A DNA stretch of 19,870 nucleotides, taken from an uncultured Actinomycetes bacterium. GTDB taxonomy: Bacteria; Actinomycetota; Acidimicrobiia; IMCC26256; PALSA-555. Shown here one piece after another: positions 12,928 to 19,820 of this stretch (the first letter of the stretch is position 1; every line of letters starts with the position of its first letter). Made by a program: the position numbers and the translations under genes. The notes under the pieces are model-generated. The model was given only the letters and a program-made list of their open reading frames with translations, was not told the DNA's origin and did no database searches. The stretch is taken from assembly GCA_937927875.1 (NCBI GenBank), contig CALEYV010000025.1:1-19870 (forward strand), given 5' to 3'.

Positions 12928-13857
12928 ATGGCCGACACGCTGGAAGCGCGGGAGTGCGCCACCGGGCTCGAGTTCCCGGAGGGTCCGGTGGCGCGACCGG
13001 ACGGTTCGACGCTGCTGGTCGAGATCCACCGCGGCACCCTGAGCCGGGTCGGCACCGACGGGAAGGTGACGGTGGTCGCCGACCTGGGCGGCGGCCCGAA
13101 CGGGGCCGCCATGGGACCGGACGGCGCGTGCTACGTCGTCAACAACGGCGGGTTCCTGTGGACCGACGTGGGCGAGCTCACGATCCCGCTCGACCTCGCC
13201 ACCGGCAGCAACGAGCCCCCGAACTTCGAGGGCGGCTGGGTCGAGCGGGTCGACCTCGACGCCGGCGAGAGCAAGGTGCTCTACCGCGAGTGCGACGGTC
13301 ACCGGTTCCGCAGCCCGAACGACATCGTGTTCGACGAGGCGGGCGGCTTCTGGTTCACCGACCTCGGCAAGAGCCGGGCCCGCGACCTCGACAAGGGCGG
13401 GCTCTACTACGCGCAGCCCGATGGGTCGTCGGTCATGTGCGCCGCGTTCGGGCTCTTCGGCGCCAACGGCTGCGGGCTGTCCCCCGGCGGTGACCGCGTC
13501 TACGTCGCCGAGAGCTACACCGGTCGGCTCTGGGGCTGGGACCTCGAGGCGCCGGGCCGCGTGAAGCCGGGCGGCGCCGGCCCCGGCGGCGGTCACTGCC
13601 TCGTGGCGACGCCCGGTCACTTCGACTCGTTGGGCGTCGAGGAGGACGGCACGGTCGTCGTGGCGGCCATCACCCACGGGCTCTGCGTCATCCGTCCCGA
13701 CCTCAGCTGGGAGTACGTCGAGATGCCGGACGCGTTCACGACCAACGTCTGCTTCGCGGGCGCCGACCTGCGCACCGCCCTCGTCACGCTGTCCGGCAGC
13801 GGCCGCCTCGCCGCCTTCGACTGGCCGCGGCCCGGCCTCGCGCTCGCCTACTCGTGA
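12928..13857 (+). CDS. SMP-30/gluconolactonase family protein
   Basis: A 309-residue six-bladed beta-propeller of the SMP-30/gluconolactonase/LRE family, Ca2+ or Zn2+-dependent lactonases. Candidate metal ligands follow the family pattern: Glu18 (F-P-E-G-P), Asn131 (S-P-N-D), Asn180 (G-A-N-G) and Asp233 (F-D-S-L-G). The repeated x-x-D-G blade motifs (R-P-D-G, G-P-D-G, E-E-D-G) are visible. The ATG at 12928 has AGGGGGA three bases upstream; the GTG directly before it (12925) would be too close to that site. The stop overlaps the next start as GTGA, coupling it to the FadD-like ligase, which fits a lactonase releasing a hydroxy acid that the ligase then activates. No signal peptide is seen, so cytosolic. 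Substrate unknown. Confidence 0.9.
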   Translation: MADTLEARECATGLEFPEGPVARPDGSTLLVEIHRGTLSRVGTDGKVTVVADLGGGPNGAAMGPDGACYVVNNGGFLWTDVGELTIPLDLATGSNEPPNFEGGWVERVDLDAGESKVLYRECDGHRFRSPNDIVFDEAGGFWFTDLGKSRARDLDKGGLYYAQPDGSSVMCAAFGLFGANGCGLSPGGDRVYVAESYTGRLWGWDLEAPGRVKPGGAGPGGGHCLVATPGHFDSLGVEEDGTVVVAAITHGLCVIRPDLSWEYVEMPDAFTTNVCFAGADLRTALVTLSGSGRLAAFDWPRPGLALAYS

Positions 13858-15503
13858 CGTCGATCGCCGAGCTCGTCCACGCTCGGGCGGCCGACGGCGA
13901 CCGCGTCGCCCTGCGGTTCGAGGACGACACGTGGACGTGGGCCGACTACACGCGCGGCTGCGCGGCCCGGGCCGCCTACCTCGACGCCACCCTCGACCCT
14001 GACCGGCCCCGCCACGCCGGCCTGCTCCTCGACAACGTCCCGGAGTTCCCGCTCTGGCTCGGCGCAGCCGCGGTCGCCGACGACGTCATCGTGGGGATCA
14101 ATCCGACCCGGCGGGGCGCCGAGCTCGCCCGCGACATCACCCACGCCGACTGCCAGCTCGTCGTCACCGAGCGCCGCTACGTCGACCTCCTCGCCGGGCT
14201 CGACCTCGGCCCCGCCACCAACCGGGTGCTGGTGGCCGAGGACGTCGCCCCGACGCTCGCCCCCTACCGCGACGCGCCCCTGACCGAGCGGCCGGTCGAC
14301 GAGCAGGGCATCTACCTGCTGCTCTTCACGTCGGGCACCAGCGGGGCGCCGAAGGCCTGCATCCTCTCGCAGGGTCGGCTGGCCCAGATGAGCGGCGGGC
14401 TCAGCATGATGCTGCACCTCGGGCCCGACGACGTCCTCTACCAGGCCATGCCGCTCTTCCACTCGAACGCCATCATCACCGCGTTCGCGCCCTGGCTCAT
14501 CAGCGGCGGCACCGCGGTCCTCCGCCGCAAGTTCTCGGCGTCCGGCTTCCTGCCTGACGTTCGCAAGTACGGCGTGACCTACTTCAACTACGTCGGGAAG
14601 CCGCTCTCCTACATCCTCGCCACCCCCGAGCAGCCCGACGACGCCGACAACTCGCTCCGCCGGGTGTTCGGCAACGAGGCCGCCGACCTCGACATCGAGC
14701 GGTTCTCGAAGCGGTTCGGCGTCCCCGTCGTCGACGGCTACGGCTCCACCGAGGGCGGCGCCAACATCAACCGCACCCCCGACATGCCGAAGGGCGCGCT
14801 CGGCGTGGCCCCCGAGGGCACCGTGATCCTCGACCCCGCCACCGGCGAGGAGTGCCCGTCGGCCCGGTTCGACGCCGACGGGCACCTGCTGAACCCCGAC
14901 GAGGCGATCGGCGAGATCGTCAACAAGCTCGGGGCAGCCCGGTTCGAGGGCTACTACAAGAACGACGCCGCCAACGAGGCGCGCCTCCGCGACGGCTACT
15001 ACTGGACCGGTGACCTCGGGTACCGCGACGAGCAGGGCTACTTCTTCTTCGCCGGGCGCGACTTCGAGTGGCTGCGCGTCGACGGCGAGAACTTCGCGGC
15101 CGCGCCGGTCGAGCGCATCCTCGCCCGCGATCCGGACGTGGTCCTCGCCGCGGTGTACGCGGTCCCCGACGAGGAGGTCGGGGACCAGGTCATGGCCGCG
15201 CTGCAGCTCCGGTCCGGTGCCCGGTTCGACCCGGCCGCGTTCGACCGGTTCCTGGCCGACCAGCCCGACCTCGGCACGAAGTGGTCGCCGCGCTACGTCC
15301 GCGTCACCGACGCCTTGCCGGTCACCGAGACCCAGAAGGTCCTGAAGCGGCTGCTGCGCCGCCAGCGCTGGGAGGCCGACGAGCCCGTCTTCTGGCGGCC
15401 CCGGCGCGGTGAGCCGCTGCGCGCCATGACGGCCGACGACCGCGAGGAGCTCCGGGGGCGGTTCGAGGCCCGGCATCGCCTCGACCAGCTCGAGCGCGTC
15501 TGA
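13854..15503 (+). CDS. Acyl-CoA synthetase (AMP-forming, FadD17-like)
   Basis: A 549-residue adenylate-forming ligase that makes acyl-CoA from a carboxylic acid, ATP and CoA. The core motifs are in order: P-loop T-S-G-T-S-G-A-P-K-A from residue 159, the P-L-F-H-S-N segment, the Y-G-S-T-E-G-G motif, T-G-D-L-G-Y with Asp387, the G-R-D-F-E-W-L-R hinge, and the C-terminal catalytic Lys495 in E-T-Q-K. The shortened N-terminal part, L-L-F-T-S-G-T-S-G and the extended W-R-P-R tail resemble the mycobacterial FadD17 group rather than long-chain FadDs, but I cannot assign the orthologue with certainty. GTG 13854 overlaps the SMP-30 stop (GTGA). The SDR gene follows after 36 bases. Probable role: activation of a lactone-derived or side-chain acid. 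Confidence 0.9.
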   Translation: MTSIAELVHARAADGDRVALRFEDDTWTWADYTRGCAARAAYLDATLDPDRPRHAGLLLDNVPEFPLWLGAAAVADDVIVGINPTRRGAELARDITHADCQLVVTERRYVDLLAGLDLGPATNRVLVAEDVAPTLAPYRDAPLTERPVDEQGIYLLLFTSGTSGAPKACILSQGRLAQMSGGLSMMLHLGPDDVLYQAMPLFHSNAIITAFAPWLISGGTAVLRRKFSASGFLPDVRKYGVTYFNYVGKPLSYILATPEQPDDADNSLRRVFGNEAADLDIERFSKRFGVPVVDGYGSTEGGANINRTPDMPKGALGVAPEGTVILDPATGEECPSARFDADGHLLNPDEAIGEIVNKLGAARFEGYYKNDAANEARLRDGYYWTGDLGYRDEQGYFFFAGRDFEWLRVDGENFAAAPVERILARDPDVVLAAVYAVPDEEVGDQVMAALQLRSGARFDPAAFDRFLADQPDLGTKWSPRYVRVTDALPVTETQKVLKRLLRRQRWEADEPVFWRPRRGEPLRAMTADDREELRGRFEARHRLDQLERV

Positions 15504-15525
15504 GACGCGCCCACGCCCGAGCAAT

Positions 15526-15531
15526 TAGGTT
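15526..15531 (+). promoter_or_regulatory. -10 box for a leaderless SDR transcript
   Basis: TAGGTT fits TAnnnT and ends eight bases before the ATG at 15540, consistent with transcription starting at the start codon. There is no Shine-Dalgarno before that ATG. The SDR could thus have its own promoter as well as read-through from the ligase gene. Confidence 0.45.
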
Positions 15532-15539
15532 CGCCGGGC

Positions 15540-16526
15540 ATGGCTGCGGATCGCGACGCGGGCTCGATGCTCGCCGAGCGCGTCGCCGTCGTCACCGGCG
15601 CCGGCCGCGGGATCGGACGCGCCGAGGCGACCCGGCTCGCCGCCTACGGAGCCCGGGTGGTCGTGAACGACCTCGGGGTCGCCACCGACGGCAGCGAGAC
15701 GGCCGAGACGCCCGCCGACGAGGTCGTCGCCGAGATCGTCGCCGCCGGTGGCGAGGCGGTGGCGGACCGGCACGACGTCTCCGACACCAACGGCGGCGAG
15801 GCCATCATCACCCGGGCCCTCGACACCTGGGGCCGGGTCGACATCGTCGTGAACAACGCCGGGTTCGGCCGGCCGCGCATGGTCTTCAACCTGAGCCCCG
15901 ACGAGTGGGACGACGTGATCCGCGTCCACCTGCGGGGCGCGTTCGCGGTCAGCGCCCCCGCCTGCCGGTGGTGGCGCGGCGAATACAAGGAGGGGCGCGC
16001 TGGGTACGGAAGGCTCGTGAACACCGCCACCGGGCTCCTCGTCTACGGGGGCGCCGGGCAGTCGAACTACGTGGCGGCCAAGGCCGGCGTGATGGCGTTC
16101 ACCGAGGCGGTCGCCACCGAGATGGCCCCCTACGGCGTGACCTCGAACACCGTTATGCCGTCGGCGCGCACCCGGCTCGCCGCCATCGGCTGGCGCACCG
16201 ACCGCAACGCCGAGCGCTCCCCCGACGACTTCGACCCCACTGATCCCGTCCACGTCGCCGAGCTGGTCTCCTACCTGGCCTCGCCGGCCGCGGCGTGGAT
16301 CAGCGGGCAGTGCTTCCAGATCCGCGGCGGCACCCTCGAGCACATCCGCAGCTGGGAAGTCCGCGACCAAGTGGAGCGCCACGATCACGGGTGGACGGCA
16401 CCCGACCTCGCCGACGAGGTCCCGCGTCTCTTCGGCGCCGCCGCCCGGCGCTCCGATCCGCCACCGGCGGAGTGGCGGGACCAGTACCACGCCCGCGGCG
16501 CCGGCGCGACCGCGCCGACGGACTGA
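15540..16526 (+). CDS. SDR oxidoreductase, 17-beta-HSD/MFE-2-like
   Basis: A 328-residue short-chain dehydrogenase of the branch that includes the (3R)-hydroxyacyl-CoA dehydrogenase part of peroxisomal MFE-2 and mycobacterial 17-beta-hydroxysteroid dehydrogenase-like proteins. The cofactor motif T-G-A-G-R-G-I-G is at 19-26, V-V-N-D-L-G (the NAD-type acidic loop of this branch) follows, and N-N-A-G starts at 105. Tyr177 and Lys181 are in place (N-Y-V-A-A-K), but the catalytic Ser position, 13 residues before Tyr, is Thr164. The C-terminus is longer than in minimal SDRs and ends in a W-R-D-Q-Y-H-A-R tail. The ATG at 15540 is chosen because of the TAGGTT box. It follows the ligase gene and would suit oxidation of a hydroxyacyl-CoA or ring hydroxyl. 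Confidence 0.9.
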   Translation: MAADRDAGSMLAERVAVVTGAGRGIGRAEATRLAAYGARVVVNDLGVATDGSETAETPADEVVAEIVAAGGEAVADRHDVSDTNGGEAIITRALDTWGRVDIVVNNAGFGRPRMVFNLSPDEWDDVIRVHLRGAFAVSAPACRWWRGEYKEGRAGYGRLVNTATGLLVYGGAGQSNYVAAKAGVMAFTEAVATEMAPYGVTSNTVMPSARTRLAAIGWRTDRNAERSPDDFDPTDPVHVAELVSYLASPAAAWISGQCFQIRGGTLEHIRSWEVRDQVERHDHGWTAPDLADEVPRLFGAAARRSDPPPAEWRDQYHARGAGATAPTD

Positions 16527-16545
16527 GACGGACCAAGGAGGGATC

Positions 16546-16878
16546 GTGAAGGTCGTCAAGATGCTCGAGCAGACCCGAGATGCCATGAACGTTCGCCAGG
16601 TCTACGCCGACCCAATCGAGAAGAACGGGACGACCCTGATCCCGGCCGCCTCGGTGCAAGGCGGCGGAGGCGGCGGCGAGGACGACAGCACCGAGGACAA
16701 GACCGCGTTCGGCGGCGGGTGGGGCGCCCGCGCCCGGCCGGTCGGCGCGTACGTGATCCGCGGCGACGAGATCACGTGGCAGCCCGCGCTCGACCTGAGC
16801 CGCATCATCGTCGGCGGTCAGATCGTCGCGATCGTCGCCCTGCTCACGTTGCGCACCTGGCTTCGCCGGCGCCGCTGA
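16546..16878 (+). CDS. GerW/YtfJ-like protein with C-terminal membrane helix
   Basis: A 110-residue protein resembling the GerW (YtfJ) family. It shows the expected order: an N-terminal amphipathic part (to V-Y-A-D-P), G-T-T-L-I-P-A-A-S-V, a Gly-rich acidic loop (six consecutive Gly at about residues 39-44), F-G-G-G-W-G, then P-V-G-A-Y-V-I and a C-terminal hydrophobic stretch (about 85-104) followed by a run of Arg. In Bacillus the family is needed for spore germination, but it is widespread in actinobacteria that do not sporulate, where its role is unknown. GTG 16546 has AAGGAGGG at 16535-16542, three bases before it, the best ribosome site in the window along with that of the first gene. 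It lies 19 bases after the SDR gene but is probably functionally unrelated. Confidence 0.75.
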   Translation: MKVVKMLEQTRDAMNVRQVYADPIEKNGTTLIPAASVQGGGGGGEDDSTEDKTAFGGGWGARARPVGAYVIRGDEITWQPALDLSRIIVGGQIVAIVALLTLRTWLRRRR

Positions 16879-16893
16879 CCGCAATCCCCCAGC

Positions 16894-16909
16894 GGAGTCG
16901 AACGACTCC
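16894..16909. terminator. Perfect inverted repeat between convergent genes
   Basis: GGAGTCG at 16894-16900 and CGACTCC at 16903-16909 form a perfect dyad (effective six-pair stem with a GAAC loop) in the 53-base gap between the GerW-like gene and the end of hicB, which face each other. There is no T-tract; a bidirectional terminator is the likeliest reading. Confidence 0.45.
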
Positions 16910-16931
16910 AATCGGCGGCGTCGCGACCGTG

Positions 16932-17150
16932 CTACGCGACGTCGTCGACGAGCCTGACCGCGGCGGTCGAGGGCTGGGGAACCGGCTCACCGTGAGCGCG
17001 CAGGCTCTCGACATGCAAGCGGATGGCCTCACGGATGCGCTGCTCGACCTGCTCGAGCGACTCACCCGTTGCAACGCATCCGGGCAGGTCGGGAGCGTAC
17101 GCCGAGAAGGACCGGTCGCCCCCCTCGATGATCACTGCGTAGGCGGTCAT
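16932..17150 (-). CDS. hicB: HicB-family antitoxin
   Basis: A 72-residue HicB-like protein with the partial RNase H fold of these antitoxins: Y-A-V-I-I-E at the start, the S-A-Y-A-P-D-L-P-G-C-V-A-T-G core (about residues 16-29), then S-L-E-Q-V-E-Q-R-I-R-E-A-I helix and a short Pro-rich tail. It lacks a C-terminal DNA-binding domain, as do many short HicB proteins. In a HicAB module it would bind and neutralise the HicA mRNA interferase. The ATG overlaps the TGA of the hicA reading frame as ATGA, the normal arrangement. The frame is intact, while hicA is frameshifted, so this may be an orphaned antitoxin. Confidence 0.88.
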   Translation of the reverse strand: MTAYAVIIEGGDRSFSAYAPDLPGCVATGESLEQVEQRIREAIRLHVESLRAHGEPVPQPSTAAVRLVDDVA

Positions 17151-17343
17151 GTGCCTGATCCTCGAAGCCCGGCCTGGCGAAGAACGCTGGCCAGGGTACC
17201 TGGCTGCAGATCCTGGCCGAGACTGCCCGCAACGCGACGGTGCCGCGCTTCACCGGATGCCGAAACTGCCGGTGACTCCCGCGCTGTCGATCGAGTCTCC
17301 AGCCGTCTGCCTCGAGCATGCGGATGACCTCTCGGACCTTCAC
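17147..17343 (-). pseudogene. hicA: HicA toxin gene broken by a one-base frameshift
   Basis: The first frame from GTG 17343 encodes V-K-V-R-E-V-I-R-M-L-E-A-D-G-W with G-S-H-R-Q-F-R-H, the dsRBD-like HicA fold with its catalytic His, up to G-T-V. The rest of a normal HicA (V-A-G, then D-L-Q-P-G-T-L-A-S-V-L-R-Q-A-G-L) continues in another frame and ends with a TGA that overlaps the hicB ATG. The frames join at about 17233-17236; adding one base, for example restoring CGC as an Arg codon, would give an uninterrupted protein of 65 residues, the normal size. As it stands, translation from 17343 would run out of frame to 17062 and make a 93-residue chimera without the second half of the toxin. Loss of toxin function, or a sequencing error, are the two main explanations; programmed frameshifting is unlikely. 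Confidence 0.82.
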
Positions 17344-17451
17344 CGCCGGCGAGTGTCCGGCGCGGATGCGACATCGAGGCTCTTCGTGGCGCCCGGTCGC
17401 CGCAGTGCGTCGGTTCAAGTTCCCGCCGTCGCCACCCAATAGGGTGCCGCT
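17344..17451. other. Divergent intergenic region, hicA / amidohydrolase
   Basis: A gap of 108 bases between the divergent hicA and amidohydrolase starts. It holds the TAGGGT box for the rightward gene. I see no convincing promoter or operator dyad for hicAB in it. Confidence 0.4.
17440..17445 (+). promoter_or_regulatory. -10 box for a leaderless amidohydrolase transcript
   Basis: TAGGGT fits TAnnnT and ends six bases before the GTG at 17452. No Shine-Dalgarno precedes that GTG, so a leaderless mRNA starting at or next to the GTG is likely. Confidence 0.45.
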
Positions 17452-18570
17452 GTGCAGGGCTGGCCAGTGTTCGACGCCGACTCGCACTTCATGGAGCCCG
17501 ACGACCTGTGGCGCGAGCGGCTGCCGACCGAGCTCCGTGACCGCGCCCCGTTCGGGTCCGGCGACCGCGGCGCGCTGGTGGTCGACCGGGACCGCCGGTT
17601 CCCCACGGTTCGCTGGCGGAGCCGCGCCGGCGGGCTCAAGACGCTGAACGAAGCGTGGGCCGAGACCTACCGCCGCTACTCATCGCGGGGCTGGGACCCC
17701 GAGGCGTACGTGCTGGCCATGGACGACCAGGGCATCGACCGAATGGCCCTGTACCCGAGCCGGGGCCTGATGCAGGTCGCGGCCTGGGGCCTCGACCCGA
17801 AGCTCGCGGCCGCCATCGTGCGGGCGTACAACGACTGGGCGGCGTCCTTCGTCGCCCACGTGCCGGATCGACTGCTCGGCGTCGGCCAGCTCGACCTCCG
17901 GGACGTGGACGCGGCGGTCGCCGAGGCCCGTCGCTGCGTGGCCGAGCACGGCTTCCGGGCCTTCTTCGTCCTGGCGGAGCCGCCGCTCCCAGGCGTGACG
18001 CTCGAGCGCCCGTACTACGACCCGCTCTGGAGCGCGCTCGAGGAGCTCGACGTGGCGCTGGCGCTGCACAACGTCGCTGGCACCGGGCTCGGGCAGCTCG
18101 GCGCCGATCGGTTTGGCGAGTGGGCGCTCCCGCGCATCGCGGCCGCGTTCCCGCTCGAAGCCCAGCTCACGTTGTTCTCGTTCCTGATCGGCGGGATCTG
18201 CGACCGCCATCCGCGGCTTCGCGTCGTGGTGCTCGAGGCCGGCGCGGGGTGGGTTCCGTTCTGGCTGTGGTGGCTCGACGAGCTCTACGAGCGCTACGTG
18301 GGCCTCGACTGCGACGAGCTCACCGCGAAGCCGAGCGACCTGTTCCGGCGCCAGTGCTTCGTCTCCGCCGAGATCGAGGAGCCGCGGCTTCGCGTCGTGC
18401 TCGACGCGCTCGGCACCGACTGCGTCGTCACCGCGTCCGACTTCCCCCACCCCGAGGGGTCGTTCCCGGACGGGGTCCGGGACTTCGTCGACCGGCCCGA
18501 TCTCACCGACGGCGAGAAGCACCAGATCCTCTGGGAGAACCCGCGCCGCCTGTACGGAGTCGCGAGCTAA
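17452..18570 (+). CDS. Amidohydrolase (ACMSD/LigW-like), second paralogue
   Basis: A 372-residue metal-dependent hydrolase or decarboxylase of the Amidohydro_2 family. It begins F-D-A-D-S-H-F-M-E-P (Asp in place of the first metal His), with Y-P-S-R-G-L and A-Y-N-D-W, a barrel His in A-L-H-N-V-A-G, L-E-A-G-A-G-W-V-P-F, K-P-S-D-L-F-R-R-Q and A-S-D-F-P-H-P-E-G with the catalytic Asp, ending in I-L-W-E-N-P-R-R-L-Y. These blocks match one by one those of the protein encoded at 11654-12832, so the two are paralogues. The GTG is chosen because of the -10 box six bases upstream. It overlaps the tail of the convergent P450 gene by four bases. Possible roles: decarboxylation, hydration or hydrolysis of a carboxylic intermediate; not resolvable from sequence. 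Confidence 0.9.
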   Translation: MQGWPVFDADSHFMEPDDLWRERLPTELRDRAPFGSGDRGALVVDRDRRFPTVRWRSRAGGLKTLNEAWAETYRRYSSRGWDPEAYVLAMDDQGIDRMALYPSRGLMQVAAWGLDPKLAAAIVRAYNDWAASFVAHVPDRLLGVGQLDLRDVDAAVAEARRCVAEHGFRAFFVLAEPPLPGVTLERPYYDPLWSALEELDVALALHNVAGTGLGQLGADRFGEWALPRIAAAFPLEAQLTLFSFLIGGICDRHPRLRVVVLEAGAGWVPFWLWWLDELYERYVGLDCDELTAKPSDLFRRQCFVSAEIEEPRLRVVLDALGTDCVVTASDFPHPEGSFPDGVRDFVDRPDLTDGEKHQILWENPRRLYGVAS

Positions 18571-19820
18571 CCGAAGACGACCGGCAGCGTGGTCGGCGCT
18601 CGGAAGGTGAGACCGGTGATGCTCGGCGTCGGAACGTCGCGGTCGAACCGCACGTTCGGGAGCCGGTCCAGCACCGCGTTGATCACCACCGTCGTCTCCA
18701 TTCGAGCCAGGTGCATGCCGAGGCACATGTGGGGTCCGAAGGCGAAGGCCAGGTGCTGCTGCGGGTCACGGAACATATCGAACTCGTCGGGGCGGTCCCA
18801 GCGCGACGGGTCGCGGTTTGCGCCCCCGAGGCAGACATTGATCGGCGAGCCGGCCGGGATCATGACGCCCTCGACCTCGACGTCCCGGGTCGCGGTGCGC
18901 CCGATCCCGGTGAGCGGCGGCTCCCAGCGCAGGCCCTCCTCGATGGCTTGCGGCATGAGCGAGCGGTCGTCGCGCAGACGGGCCAGCTGCTCGGGGCGGG
19001 TGAGGAGGCCGAGCATGAGGTTGCTCGACGACCGGTAGGTGGTCTCCGCGCCGGCGGGCAGCAGCAGCCGGAGGAAGGCGATGATCTCCTCGTCGGTGAG
19101 GCGCTGGCCGTCGAGCTCGGCCTCGGCGAGGACGCTGATCACGTCGCCCCGGGGCTGGCGGCGGCGGTCGGCGATGACCCCGGCGAAGAAGTCGTAGAGC
19201 CACTGCGACGCGTTGAGCCCCCGCTCGATGTTGAACCCGATGCTGATGAGCTCGACCGCCTTGCGGTGGAACTGCGGCAGCTCCTCGGCCGGCAGGCCGA
19301 GCATCCCCGCGATGACGTGCACCGGGAAGGGCCAGAACAACTCCCGCACCAGGTCGACGCGCCCGTCGTCGACGAACCCGTCGATGAGGCCGTGCACGAT
19401 GGGGCCGACGAGGTCGACCTCCCAGCGCTCCATCGCCTTGCGGGTGAACGCCTGGGTGATGAGCGACCGGTAAGCGTGGTGCTCGGGCTCGTCCATCTCG
19501 AGGATCGAGTGGCCCATGACGACGCCCATGCTGTTGGCGTAGCCGGACGACGAGAACGTCTCGCCGTCCTTCAGGACCGCCTGCACGGCCTCGAACGACA
19601 GCGGCGTGTACGGGGTCACGCTCTCGTCGAGGAACGCAGGGTCAACGGGCTCGTCGAAGCCGAACCGATCGTGGTAGCTCCCGGCCTTCACCGGGCACTC
19701 GGCCCGCAGCTCAGCGAACACCGGGTACGGGTCGGTCACCGCCTCCGAGCCCATGGCCTCCTCGAAGACCGCGAACGGGTCGTACTCCTCCCCGGACGTC
19801 GGGGCGGCCACGTCGGTCAT
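18567..19820 (-). CDS. Cytochrome P450
   Basis: A 417-residue soluble bacterial P450, a heme-thiolate monooxygenase that needs a ferredoxin and reductase from elsewhere (none in this window). The I-helix motif A-G-A-E-T-T is at 256-261, the K-helix E-x-x-R at Glu295 to Arg298, and the heme loop F-G-P-H-M-C-L-G has the axial ligand Cys366. The region E-M-D-E-P-E-H-H-A-Y-R, C-helix side, is also typical. The length is normal. ATG 19820 is chosen, with GAGAGG five bases upstream; an in-frame GTG at 19868 would add 16 atypical residues. The CYP family cannot be assigned by eye. In this setting it could hydroxylate the lipid-like substrate of the cluster. Confidence 0.95.
   Translation of the reverse strand: MTDVAAPTSGEEYDPFAVFEEAMGSEAVTDPYPVFAELRAECPVKAGSYHDRFGFDEPVDPAFLDESVTPYTPLSFEAVQAVLKDGETFSSSGYANSMGVVMGHSILEMDEPEHHAYRSLITQAFTRKAMERWEVDLVGPIVHGLIDGFVDDGRVDLVRELFWPFPVHVIAGMLGLPAEELPQFHRKAVELISIGFNIERGLNASQWLYDFFAGVIADRRRQPRGDVISVLAEAELDGQRLTDEEIIAFLRLLLPAGAETTYRSSSNLMLGLLTRPEQLARLRDDRSLMPQAIEEGLRWEPPLTGIGRTATRDVEVEGVMIPAGSPINVCLGGANRDPSRWDRPDEFDMFRDPQQHLAFAFGPHMCLGMHLARMETTVVINAVLDRLPNVRFDRDVPTPSITGLTFRAPTTLPVVFG

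Noticed and set aside
13848..15524. A 558-codon minus-strand frame
   Set aside because: Antisense to the full length of the FadD-like ligase; Val/Arg/Gly-rich with no motif.
16891..16910. tRNA T-arm lookalike (TTCGACT on the minus strand inside an inverted repeat)
   Set aside because: The stems do not fit a five-pair T-stem with a seven-base loop, there is no acceptor stem or CCA, and no anticodon arm upstream. A terminator-like dyad explains it.
17062..17343. A continuous 93-residue protein read from the hicA start
   Set aside because: After residue 37 or so it leaves the HicA frame and runs out of frame into hicB; the true HicA C-terminus is in the other frame. It is a product of the frameshift, not an independent gene.
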